A stretch of 7,112 nt of DNA from Deltaproteobacteria bacterium (lineage in GTDB: Bacteria; Desulfobacterota; Desulfobaccia; Desulfobaccales; 0-14-0-80-60-11). How positions within the stretch are numbered: position 1 is the first letter of the stretch; each line of letters begins with the position of its first letter. The notes under the pieces are model-generated. The model worked only from the letters and a program-made list of their open reading frames with translations. It was not told the DNA's origin and made no database searches. The stretch is from NCBI GenBank assembly GCA_021817645.1, contig JAKAGH010000165.1, positions 1 through 7,112 on the forward strand, in the 5' to 3' direction. Made by a program: the position numbers and the translations under genes. Positions 1 through 6,183 of this stretch are shown here, piece by piece.

Positions 1-1
1 C

Positions 2-91
2 CTGGAAGGGGTTACTTCCGCCCGGCGTCTCGCAGCCACCGGGGCCGCCCAGGCCCCCCGCCCCCTGCCGGGCGCCGTGGAGATGGACTAG
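2..91 (+). CDS. C-terminal end of an upstream gene (partial, unidentified)
   Basis: A frame open from base 2 to a TAG at 89-91 gives 29 residues, starting LEGVTSARRLAA and ending GAVEMD. Its composition (Ala, Arg, Gly, Pro-rich with balanced charge) looks more like protein than the other two frames, which are arginine/proline- or tryptophan-rich. The start lies outside the window and no domain can be recognised, so I assign no function. It reads in the same direction as ftsK but is separated from it by 224 bp that include a repeat, so co-transcription is unlikely. The call rests on frame composition alone and could be wrong. Confidence 0.35.
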   Translation: MEGVTSARRLAATGAAQAPRPLPGAVEMD

Positions 92-161
92 GAGCGGATG
101 TAATTTTCCCTAAATGATGACCGCCAAATCACACGAAAACCTTGATCCTGGGGTTCTTAAG

Positions 162-241
162 TCCCCCTTTGAAAAAGGGGGATTTAGGGGGATTTGGGGA
201 TCGCCCCGAAATCCCCCCTTCCCCCCTTTTTCAAAGGGGGG
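162..241. repeat. 80-bp imperfect inverted repeat with G/C runs, flanked by TAAG direct repeats (MITE-like)
   Basis: The left arm (162-199) and right arm (204-241) are reverse complements apart from a few mismatches and small indels, meeting at a 4-nt centre, ATCG (200-203). Each arm also contains its own hairpin: CCCCCTTT/AAAGGGGG at 163-181, and the equivalent CCCCCCTTT/AAAGGGGGG at 221-241. The tetranucleotide TAAG lies immediately outside both ends (158-161 and 242-245), as expected for a target-site duplication, although a 4-bp match can arise by chance. From memory, this CCCCCTTTGAAAAAGGGGG-type sequence recurs as a dispersed intergenic repeat in several bacterial phyla. There is no coding capacity. 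It may block transcription reading in from upstream. Confidence 0.8.
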
Positions 242-273
242 TAAGATACCTGTCATTTAGGTTTAAATCAACT

Positions 274-301
274 TTGCCGCGCCGCCCTGACAGGCAATAA
301 T
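274..301 (+). promoter_or_regulatory. Possible sigma70-type promoter for ftsK
   Basis: TTGCCG at 274-279 (4 of 6 matches to TTGACA) is followed after 16 bp by AATAAT at 296-301 (5 of 6 to TATAAT). Initiation would fall near 308, leaving a leader of only about 8 nt before the ATG at 316. That would fit the absence of a Shine-Dalgarno sequence there. The site lies downstream of the inverted repeat. Matches this good occur by chance, so this is tentative. Confidence 0.3.
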
Positions 302-315
302 CGAATACTTAGCCC

Positions 316-2583
316 ATGGCCAAAAACCTCAAACCTAAAAAGAATAACGCCTCGCCAAAGAATAACGGCGCGGGCCGCAAGGGCAAGGCTGCGCCTTCTG
401 CTGCTGCCTCGGAATCTCCCCCCTGGTCCCGGCGGTTGGCCCAGGAGATGCTGGGGGTTTTGCTCCTGGGGCTGGCCCTGTTTTCCTTGTTGGCCCTGGT
501 GAGTTATTCCCGTCTCGACCCCCAAGGCTTGCTGGAGGCCTGGAAAGCCGCGGCGGTGCGCAACTGGATGGGCAAGGCCGGGGCGCTGTTGGCCGCGGGC
601 TTCCTCAACGGTTTCGGCCTGGCCGCGCTGTGGCTGCCGGCCGTGTTTTCCGGCCTGGCCTGGACTTCCCACCGCCGGGGTCTGGAGAGCTTGTCGCCCT
701 GGCAATTCCTGGCGGGTTTCGGCGTCTTTGCCGCCACGGCGGGATTGCTGACCCTGGCCTGGCCCTTCATCCCCTGGGAAGGCGGCCATCTTAACGGCGG
801 GGGCCTGGTGGGGTCTATTTTTTGCCGCAGCCTCCTGGCCAATCTCAATCCTCCGGGCGCGGCCCTGGCCCTGGGTGTGATCCTGTTGCTGTGCCTGATG
901 GGGGCCACCCGCCTCTCTTTTGTGGGCCTTTTGGCTTTGCTGGGCCGGATGCTGCAGGCGCTAGTATCTCTGGTCTGGCGCCGCCGGGAAGAAGCGCCAG
1001 CTCCTTCCCCCCGGTCCCGGCGCCCGGTCCCGGAGCGGCCCCTGGTCACCCGGCCTGCCGGTGACCCCCCGGAAGTGGTTATTGGCCCTGCCAGCGCGCC
1101 CGCGCCCGAGCCCGCTGCGGTTGTGGTCCCCAAACCCCGGCGCGGCGCGGCCGCTGGCTTCAGCCTACCGCCTCTGGACCTCCTGGACCAGGTGCCCCCT
1201 TGGGATCAGCAGGTGCACGAAGGCATGATGGTGGCCCAGGCGGAAAAGCTGGAGGACACCTTGCGCCACTTCGGCGTGGAGGGCAAGGTCGTCTCCATCA
1301 CCACCGGCCCGGTGGTAAGCCGCTTCGAACTGGAGCCCGCGCCGGGGGTGAAAATCAGCAAGGTCACCGGCCTGGCCGACGACCTGGCCTTGGCCCTGAA
1401 GGCCCTGTCCATCCGCATTGTGGCGCCGGTTCCGGGCAAAGCGGTCATCGGTATCGAGGTGCCCAATGCCAAGCGCCAGGTGGTGGGCCTCCGGGAAATC
1501 CTGGCGGACGCCGCCTACCGCAAGTCCTCTTCCCGCCTGACCATCGCCCTGGGCAAAGACATCATGGGCCAGCCGGTGGTCAACGACCTGGCCAAGATGC
1601 CCCACCTGCTCATCGCCGGGGCCACGGGCAGCGGCAAAAGCGTGGGCCTCAACGCCATGATCCTGAGCATTTTGTACAAGGCCACCCCCCAGGAGGTGCG
1701 CTTCCTCCTCATCGACCCCAAACGCATTGAGCTCTCCACTTACGAGGGCATTCCCCATCTGCTGCACCCGGTGGTGGTCAACCCCAAGGAGGCCACCGTG
1801 GCCCTGCATTGGGCGGTGGCGGAGATGGAGCGGCGCTATGCCCTGCTCTCCGACCTGGCGGTGCGCAACCTCGAAGGCTTCAACCAGAAAGTGGCCAAGA
1901 ACGCCAAAGAAAGGCTGCGGGAGGGAGAAGAGCCCCTCAGGCCGCTGCCGTACATTGTCATTGTCATCGATGAATTGGCGGACCTGATGCTGGTCTCCTC
2001 CCGGGACACGGAGGAATATCTCATCCGCCTGGCCCAGAAGGCCCGGGCTTCGGGCATCCACCTCCTGGTGGCCACTCAGCGGCCCTCGGTGGATGTGATC
2101 ACCGGTCTTATCAAGGCCAATTTCCCCACCCGCGTCTCTTATCAGGTTTCGGCCAAGACCGACTCCCGGGTCGTCCTGGACGTCGTGGGCGCGGAGCGGC
2201 TCCTGGGCATGGGTGACCTGCTGTTCCTGCCTCCCGGCACTTCCCGGCTCAAAAGGATCCACGGGGCTTTTGTGTCCGATGAGGAAGTCTCCCGGGTAGT
2301 GGAGTTTCTGAAGGCCCAGCAGACGCCGGAGTTCGAGATCGGCATCCTGGAGATGCAGGAAAAGGATGTGGAAGAGGGGGAGAAGGGGGAGAAGGATGAG
2401 AAATGGGACGCGGCCGTGGAACTGGTGGCCGAAACCCGCAACGCCTCCATCTCCATGCTGCAGCGCCGCTTGCGCATCGGTTATAACCGCGCGGCCCGCA
2501 TCATCGAGACCATGGAAAACGAAGGCCTCATCGGCCCTTCCGACGGTCTCAAACCCCGGGAAGTTTATGTTCCCCGGAGATAG
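316..2583 (+). CDS. ftsK: DNA translocase FtsK/SpoIIIE family
   Basis: A 755-residue membrane-anchored DNA pump that acts at the division septum to clear and align chromosome termini and to activate XerCD recombination at dif. A basic N-terminus precedes four or five hydrophobic segments (about 44-64, 89-110, 130-152, 181-221). A Pro/Arg-rich linker of roughly 60 residues follows, then the alpha/beta motor. Motor motifs are TGPVVSRFELEPAPG (330-344), Walker A GATGSGKS (435-442), DPKRIEL (467-473), Walker B VIDELADL (550-557) and LVATQRPSVDVITG (584-597). Residues about 697-752 form the winged-helix gamma domain that reads polar KOPS sequences. The linker is much shorter than in E. coli FtsK (over 1300 residues) and resembles the compact forms of Bacillus and many other bacteria. 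The charged motor-gamma joint holds a GEK-GEK-DEK repeat (688-696). The ATG at 316 has no obvious Shine-Dalgarno sequence. The frame is intact, and ftsK converges on the cyclase gene. Confidence 0.97.
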   Translation: MAKNLKPKKNNASPKNNGAGRKGKAAPSAAASESPPWSRRLAQEMLGVLLLGLALFSLLALVSYSRLDPQGLLEAWKAAAVRNWMGKAGALLAAGFLNGFGLAALWLPAVFSGLAWTSHRRGLESLSPWQFLAGFGVFAATAGLLTLAWPFIPWEGGHLNGGGLVGSIFCRSLLANLNPPGAALALGVILLLCLMGATRLSFVGLLALLGRMLQALVSLVWRRREEAPAPSPRSRRPVPERPLVTRPAGDPPEVVIGPASAPAPEPAAVVVPKPRRGAAAGFSLPPLDLLDQVPPWDQQVHEGMMVAQAEKLEDTLRHFGVEGKVVSITTGPVVSRFELEPAPGVKISKVTGLADDLALALKALSIRIVAPVPGKAVIGIEVPNAKRQVVGLREILADAAYRKSSSRLTIALGKDIMGQPVVNDLAKMPHLLIAGATGSGKSVGLNAMILSILYKATPQEVRFLLIDPKRIELSTYEGIPHLLHPVVVNPKEATVALHWAVAEMERRYALLSDLAVRNLEGFNQKVAKNAKERLREGEEPLRPLPYIVIVIDELADLMLVSSRDTEEYLIRLAQKARASGIHLLVATQRPSVDVITGLIKANFPTRVSYQVSAKTDSRVVLDVVGAERLLGMGDLLFLPPGTSRLKRIHGAFVSDEEVSRVVEFLKAQQTPEFEIGILEMQEKDVEEGEKGEKDEKWDAAVELVAETRNASISMLQRRLRIGYNRAARIIETMENEGLIGPSDGLKPREVYVPRR
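2376..2402 (+). repeat. Three tandem 9-bp units inside ftsK
   Basis: GGGGGAGAA at 2376-2384 is repeated exactly at 2385-2393 and then degenerately as GGATGAGAA at 2394-2402. The units encode the tripeptides GEK, GEK and DEK in the charged segment joining the motor to the gamma domain. Being multiples of three, copy-number changes would lengthen or shorten the linker without breaking the frame. Confidence 0.75.
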
Positions 2584-2658
2584 AGTTTCACGGCAGGATC
2601 CTCAATTTTTCAACTTACTACTTATGCAGCTATCTAGATTTTCACAGAAAACTCTCTT
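2584..2658. other. Short convergent intergenic region, no clear terminator
   Basis: These 75 bp separate the ends of ftsK and the oppositely oriented cyclase gene, a place where a bidirectional terminator is expected. The region is AT-richer than its flanks. The only complementarity I see is distant and imperfect (AGAGTTTC at 2582-2589 against GAAAACTCT at 2648-2656). I find no compact GC-rich stem followed by a T run on either strand. Confidence 0.5.
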
Positions 2659-4878
2659 TTAAACCACCTCCCCCGCGATCATCACCCGGTTGCGGCCCCC
2701 TTGTTTACTCCGGTATAGGGCGGTGTCCGCGGCCCGGATGAGGGCCTCTCCATCCTTGCCGTGATCCGGAAAGATTGCCACTCCTAACGACACGGTAACC
2801 GGCCCGATGGACTGGCCATGATATTCCACCTGCAGGTTTTCCACGCCCTGGCGCAATCTCTCGGCCCGCACCCGGGTGATCTCCTGGGACGCCTCCGGCA
2901 GGATCAGGATGAATTCCTCCCCTCCATAGCGGCAGGCAATGTCCTCCTGGCGGATATTGCTCTGCAGGAAAATGCCCACTGCTTGCAGCAGAGTGTCCCC
3001 AGCTTCATGGCCAAAGGAGTCGTTGAATCTCTTAAAATGATCCAGATCAACCATAATAATTCCCAGGGGGGCCTGTTTGCGCTGCACCCGCCGGATTTCC
3101 CGCTCCAACGTGTCTTCCATGTAGCGCCGGTTGAACAAACCGGTCAAAGGATCATGGGTCGCCTGGAGCATGAGGAAATTCCTCAATTTCAGATTCGCCA
3201 GAGATAAAGCAATCTGTTTGGCCGCGGTGGAGGCCAGCCGCTTTTTCGTTTCGCTCAAGGGCTCTTCCAGGGAGCTTTCCTGGGACCTCTTGAGTAACAG
3301 CAGCAGACCCAGGTTTTCGGAATGGGTGATGATGGGGACGCATAGATACCTGGCGGCTGCCGTTCCTGCAAGATGGGCGCAAAGCAAGCCGGAAGCGGGG
3401 TCTTGGACCAGGTGCTCCTGCCCCTTCCGCAGCGCCCAGCATTCATCCGGGGCGAACTCCGTGGCTCCCGGCGGGGAGTCCCCCCAGTGGACCACTGCTT
3501 CCAGGACCTCCCTTTTCTCTTGATGCACGAACAATGCCCCTGACCCCTCGGGGAACATCAAGGGCATATACTGGCCTACGCCGGCATACGCTTCCTCCAG
3601 GGTATTGCAAGCTTGCAGCAGGTCCCCCATTTCATTGAGCAAAGTGATATCCCGGTTGCGGCGGCTGAATTCATAGACCCAGACCTTGAGTTTCTCATTG
3701 GCCTTGAAGAGTTCTTCTTCCATCTGCCGGCGTTCGGTGACATCTTCCAGCACCGCCATGATCCCGGTTAATTCATCCTGGGGGCCGTAGAAGGGAAACA
3801 TGGAGAAACTGAAGTCCATCACCATGCTGTTGCGATCCCGGCATTCCCCGCCGCCGCGCACTGGCTCCCCCTTGAGACCCCTGGAGTACAGATCCTGAAA
3901 CTCCGGCGATGGGTTTTCCGCCAGGAAAGGCGGAGGCTGCCCCACTACTTCGGAGCTCCTCCAGCCGAAAATGCTTTCGGCTGCCGGATTCCAAAGGCGC
4001 ACGCAGCCCTGGGGGTCCAGGGTCATGATGGCCAAAGGCGACGCCTTAATATAGGCCCCCAAGGTTTGCTTGGCTTCCTGGAGGTCTATTTCTGCCCGTC
4101 TCTGCTGCGCCAGGCTTTTTCCCAGGTGCGTCGAGCCAAACGCGATACAAACCAGCCCCAGCAGCCAGAAAAAACCATGGCTGATCCAGACCATACTCAT
4201 ATGTTCCCGATTCACGGCTCTGAGGGGCTCCAGGGCCTCGGTGACGCTGATCCCTCCGCCGATCTCCCCGACCTTGTAACCCTGAGAAGCATGGCATTCG
4301 AGACAGGCCTTCTCGACCACCAGGGGCCGGATCAGACGCAGGTAATCCTGGTCCGGCATCTGCTCCACAGAGCTATATTCGGCGGCTCCCTCTTCCAGTT
4401 TTTTGATGGCCCTGGTCTCCCAAAAATCGGGCTTATTTTCCGGGCGCAGAGGCTTGAGACTGATGATGCGTCCCTGTACCTGGTTTTGTTGGTGGGCCAA
4501 TTCATAAAGTTGCCGGGTCATATATGCCGGGTTTACCAGGGTCAGCGTCCGCCCGGAGGGGGTGCGCAGGTCCCGTTCCGGCTTCCGGGGCAGGTAAGGG
4601 TTGGGAGGGGTCTTGTCATCAACCTGGACGTAAACGCCTTTGTGGTTATTGTTCCACTGCTGGCAGAGAATAATCTGGTCCACGCGGCTCCGGGCCTCGG
4701 TCCGGGCAATCTCCAGGGTGGCCTGGTTTTCCTGGTACAGAGTGCCAGCCAGAAAGATGAGCACCACCGCGGTCCAGGCGAACACCAGCAGCCCCGCGTA
4801 ACGGGGAAGGGAAGTTTTTTCCGGAGACTTGGTTCTTACAGTCTCTTCGGGATTTTGGCTCATGGTCTTGGATTCCAA
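2659..4878 (-). CDS. Membrane diguanylate cyclase with Tll0287-like heme domain, PAS, GAF and GGDEF
   Basis: A 739-residue sensor predicted to make c-di-GMP from two GTP. A short cytoplasmic tail leads into TM1 (about 27-47). A periplasmic Tll0287-like (DUF3365) domain follows at about 50-225, recognised by W75, GVYV (81-84), VNPAYMTRQL (115-124) and a c-type heme motif CLECH (192-196). TM2 spans about 229-249. Inside the cell are a PAS domain (about 273-385, ending DVTERRQMEEEL), a helical connector, a GAF-like domain (about 410-565) and GGDEF (about 567-735). The active loop is GGEEF (652-656), with metal-binding D611, DPLTGLFNRR (576-585) and an intact inhibitory RxxD site (R643-D646). There is no EAL domain. 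The start at 4878 is TTG, preceded by GGAAGGGA at 5-nt spacing; an ATG five codons in (4863) is the alternative. The heme domain implies redox or gas/ligand sensing, which is inferred. The gene stands alone, divergent from bioB and convergent with ftsK. Confidence 0.95.
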   Translation of the reverse strand: MESKTMSQNPEETVRTKSPEKTSLPRYAGLLVFAWTAVVLIFLAGTLYQENQATLEIARTEARSRVDQIILCQQWNNNHKGVYVQVDDKTPPNPYLPRKPERDLRTPSGRTLTLVNPAYMTRQLYELAHQQNQVQGRIISLKPLRPENKPDFWETRAIKKLEEGAAEYSSVEQMPDQDYLRLIRPLVVEKACLECHASQGYKVGEIGGGISVTEALEPLRAVNREHMSMVWISHGFFWLLGLVCIAFGSTHLGKSLAQQRRAEIDLQEAKQTLGAYIKASPLAIMTLDPQGCVRLWNPAAESIFGWRSSEVVGQPPPFLAENPSPEFQDLYSRGLKGEPVRGGGECRDRNSMVMDFSFSMFPFYGPQDELTGIMAVLEDVTERRQMEEELFKANEKLKVWVYEFSRRNRDITLLNEMGDLLQACNTLEEAYAGVGQYMPLMFPEGSGALFVHQEKREVLEAVVHWGDSPPGATEFAPDECWALRKGQEHLVQDPASGLLCAHLAGTAAARYLCVPIITHSENLGLLLLLKRSQESSLEEPLSETKKRLASTAAKQIALSLANLKLRNFLMLQATHDPLTGLFNRRYMEDTLEREIRRVQRKQAPLGIIMVDLDHFKRFNDSFGHEAGDTLLQAVGIFLQSNIRQEDIACRYGGEEFILILPEASQEITRVRAERLRQGVENLQVEYHGQSIGPVTVSLGVAIFPDHGKDGEALIRAADTALYRSKQGGRNRVMIAGEVV

Positions 4879-4879
4879 G
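4867..4879. repeat. Perfect 13-bp palindrome at the cyclase start
   Basis: CTTGGA and TCCAAG flank a single central T. The palindrome covers the TTG start codon at 4878-4876 and ends 3 bp short of the alternative ATG at 4863. In mRNA it is too tight for a good hairpin with a 1-nt loop, so a dimeric protein site or chance is more likely than a translational hairpin. Confidence 0.4.
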
Positions 4880-4920
4880 TTAGTCCCTTCCGTGGCGCGG
4901 TCGTCGGGAACTCCACCTAC

Positions 4921-4926
4921 ACTATA
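4921..4926 (-). promoter_or_regulatory. Possible -10 box of the cyclase gene
   Basis: On the minus strand this reads TATAGT, 5 of 6 matches to TATAAT. It would start transcription roughly 36 nt ahead of the TTG codon, leaving room for the GGAAGGGA ribosome site. No convincing -35 hexamer lies 16-18 bp upstream, so the promoter may be activator-dependent or the match may be accidental. Confidence 0.3.
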
Positions 4927-5029
4927 TCGACCGAATGGGCCAAAAGATTGAGTCGATAATCTCTTTCCCGGCTATTTTGAGGCCAGAAGACATGAATCTG
5001 AGGGAAAAATTTCCTGTACCCGGGATCGA

Positions 5030-5061
5030 ATGTAAACACATCATAGAAAAGCGGTTGACAA
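5030..5061 (+). promoter_or_regulatory. Candidate BirA (biotin repressor) operator of bioB
   Basis: Two inverted half-sites are visible. ATGTAAACA (5030-5038) matches TTGTAAACC at 7 of 9 positions, and GGTTGACAA (5053-5061) matches GGTTTACAA at 8 of 9. They are separated by 14 bp. The two half-sites and a spacing of about 14-16 bp are the known architecture of BirA operators (16 bp in E. coli bioO). The right half-site contains the TTGACA -35 box, so bound BirA-biotinyl-AMP would occlude RNA polymerase. Location, 30 bp before the first biotin gene, supports the call. The birA gene is not in the window. Confidence 0.65.
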
Positions 5062-5083
5062 TCAATTATTTTTAGACGATGCT
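5055..5083 (+). promoter_or_regulatory. Likely bioB promoter (perfect -35, weak -10)
   Basis: TTGACA at 5055-5060 is a perfect consensus -35. At 17-bp spacing the -10 would be GATGCT (5078-5083), only 3 of 6 matches. That would place initiation around 5089-5092, essentially at the ATG. The -35 call is reasonable; the -10 and the start site are uncertain. Confidence 0.45.
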
Positions 5084-5091
5084 TACGCCGT

Positions 5092-6033
5092 ATGTCTATC
5101 AATCAAGCAGACTTTGCCGATATCTTGCAGCGGCCCTGGTCGGACATGTGGCCGCTGCTCGCGGAGGCCAACCGCGTCCGGGAGCGTTATTTCGGGCGGC
5201 AGGTCAGTTTTTGCGTCATCACCAACGCCAAATCCGGGCTCTGCTCCGAGGACTGCGCCTTCTGTTCCCAGGCGGCCGGCGCCAAGGGGGAAATTCCCCG
5301 TTATCCTTTGCCTCCCCAGGAAGAATTGGTGGCGGCTGCGGCCCAGGCAGCCCGGGCCGGGGCCTCCCGCTTTTCCCTGGTGACTTCCGGCCGGGGGCTT
5401 AACTCCCGGCGAGAGCAAGAGGCCCTGTTGCGGACCGTGGCCGCGATTGTGGACCAGGTCCCCATCCAAGTCTGCGCCTCCCTAGGCATTGTCGACCGGG
5501 GCTTCCTGAAGGAGCTCCAGGCAGCGGGGGTGCGGCGTTTTCACCACAATCTCGAGGCCGCGGCCTCCTTTTTCCCCCAAATCTGCACCACCCATACCTA
5601 TGCCGAACGGGTGGCCACCATCCATGCTGCCCGGGACGCGGGGCTTGCCGTGTGCGCCGGGGGCATTCTGGGGCTGGGGGAAAGTGTGGCCCAGCGCTGG
5701 GAACTGGCCCAGGCCTTGAAGGAACTGGCCGTGGACGCCATTCCCCTCAATTTCCTGCACCCCTTGCCGGGTACGGGATTGGCTGGACGGCCACTAATAT
5801 CCGCATTGGAGGCCCTGCAAATCATTGTGGCCTTTCGTCTCCTTTTTCCGGACCGGCCCCTCATTATCTGCGGCGGCCGCCAGGTGACTTTGCGTTCCCT
5901 GGGGTCCCTGATCTTCGCCGCGGGGGCCAACTGCCTGATGACCGGAGATTACCTGACCACCAAAGGCCGCCTCCCCGAGGAAGACCGGCAGACGCTGGCT
6001 GACCTGGGCCTGGAGCTGGTGCAGGAGGGATAG
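5092..6033 (+). CDS. bioB: Biotin synthase (radical SAM), probable Type II variant
   Basis: This enzyme inserts sulfur into dethiobiotin to form biotin, the last pathway step, in the cytoplasm. The 313-residue protein has the radical SAM motif C51-x3-C55-x2-C58 inside NAKSGLCSEDCAFCSQ, then HHNLE (151-155), VCAGGILGLGE (187-197) and PLNFLHPLPGT (218-228). Aligned by eye with E. coli BioB (346 residues), C128 and C188 are kept. Cluster ligand C97 is replaced by S95 (RFSLVTSGRG) and R260 by I258 (PLIICGGR). Extra cysteines occur at C41 and C260. This pattern suggests the anaerobe-type enzyme with a different auxiliary cluster rather than the sacrificial [2Fe-2S] form. The protein ends soon after the barrel, lacking the E. 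coli tail. ATG 5092 is the only conventional start before an upstream in-frame stop at 5056; no Shine-Dalgarno sequence is visible. BioB identity is firm, the subtype likely. Confidence 0.96.
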   Translation: MSINQADFADILQRPWSDMWPLLAEANRVRERYFGRQVSFCVITNAKSGLCSEDCAFCSQAAGAKGEIPRYPLPPQEELVAAAAQAARAGASRFSLVTSGRGLNSRREQEALLRTVAAIVDQVPIQVCASLGIVDRGFLKELQAAGVRRFHHNLEAAASFFPQICTTHTYAERVATIHAARDAGLAVCAGGILGLGESVAQRWELAQALKELAVDAIPLNFLHPLPGTGLAGRPLISALEALQIIVAFRLLFPDRPLIICGGRQVTLRSLGSLIFAAGANCLMTGDYLTTKGRLPEEDRQTLADLGLELVQEG

Positions 6034-6082
6034 TGGTCAGTGATCAGTGATCAGGAACCAGTGGTCAGTGGTCGGTGGTTAG
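6034..6082 (+). repeat. Seven tandem heptamers, consensus TGRTCAG
   Basis: Starting directly after the bioB stop codon, seven head-to-tail 7-bp units are readable: TGGTCAG, TGATCAG, TGATCAG, GAACCAG, TGGTCAG, TGGTCGG and TGGTTAG. They run without interruption and are followed by an A8 tract (6084-6091). Heptanucleotide arrays of this sort are known as short tandemly repeated repetitive (STRR) sequences in cyanobacteria and occur elsewhere. The units are not in a reading frame and do not form a terminator. Confidence 0.85.
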
Positions 6083-6096
6083 TAAAAAAAATCGTA

Positions 6097-6116
6097 GCGC
6101 GGGCGTCCCCGGCCGC
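6097..6116. repeat. Imperfect GC-rich hairpin, probable decayed dispersed repeat
   Basis: GCGGGC (6099-6104) faces GGCCGC (6111-6116) across the loop GTCCCC. Five of six positions pair, with one G-G mismatch. The surrounding GTAGCGCGGGCGTCCCC wording is, from memory, a common intergenic repeat in GC-rich anaerobes and phototrophs. No T run follows on the plus strand, so it is a poor terminator candidate. Confidence 0.45.
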
Positions 6117-6162
6117 AACTGTTCCCATTGCTAAAAGCCCTATGAAGAGGGTCAGGAGCAAG

Positions 6163-6176
6163 TAATCAGTAATCAG
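6163..6176 (+). repeat. Two further heptamers, TAATCAG x2
   Basis: TAATCAG occurs twice in tandem and differs from the TGATCAG unit of the 6034-6082 array at one position. It lies 80 bp further on, after the GC-rich hairpin, suggesting that one original array was split by, or regrew around, other sequence. Confidence 0.6.
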
Positions 6177-6183
6177 AATGTAG

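Noticed and set aside
504..1133. Arginine-rich open frame opposite the ftsK membrane domain
   Set aside because: Its composition is that of antisense GC-rich codons and no domain is visible.
1165..2262. Long open frame of 365 codons on the minus strand within ftsK
   Set aside because: It lies opposite the most conserved motor region of ftsK; its translation is His/Gly/Gln-rich with no recognisable domain, as expected for an antisense shadow in GC-rich DNA.
2582..2656. Bidirectional terminator between ftsK and the cyclase gene
   Set aside because: The only complementary segments are about 58 nt apart, AT-rich and imperfect, with no T run.
4804..4811. KOPS-like GGGAAGGG within the cyclase gene
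   Set aside because: One octamer match in GC-rich DNA has no weight without genome-wide strand-bias data.
4066..4959. Open frame of 297 codons on the plus strand opposite the cyclase N-terminus
   Set aside because: It is antisense to clear Tll0287-like and PAS domain sequence, has low-complexity composition and no motif; an antisense shadow.
4945..4962. AGATT/AATCT hairpin in the cyclase-bioB intergenic region
   Set aside because: A 5-bp AT-rich stem with an 8-nt loop is too weak and too common to support a function.
5003..5014. GGAAA-AA-TTTCC inverted repeat upstream of the BirA site
   Set aside because: The 5-bp arms are short and low in complexity; it is compatible with an operator, but nothing ties it to a known regulator.
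4879..5091. Riboswitch or structured leader before bioB
   Set aside because: The likely promoter lies within about 40 bp of the start codon, leaving no room for an aptamer, and biotin genes are normally controlled by BirA or BioR-type proteins.
6034..6176. Possible CRISPR array
   Set aside because: Units are 7 bp and directly adjacent, with no spacers of 25-40 bp and no cas genes.
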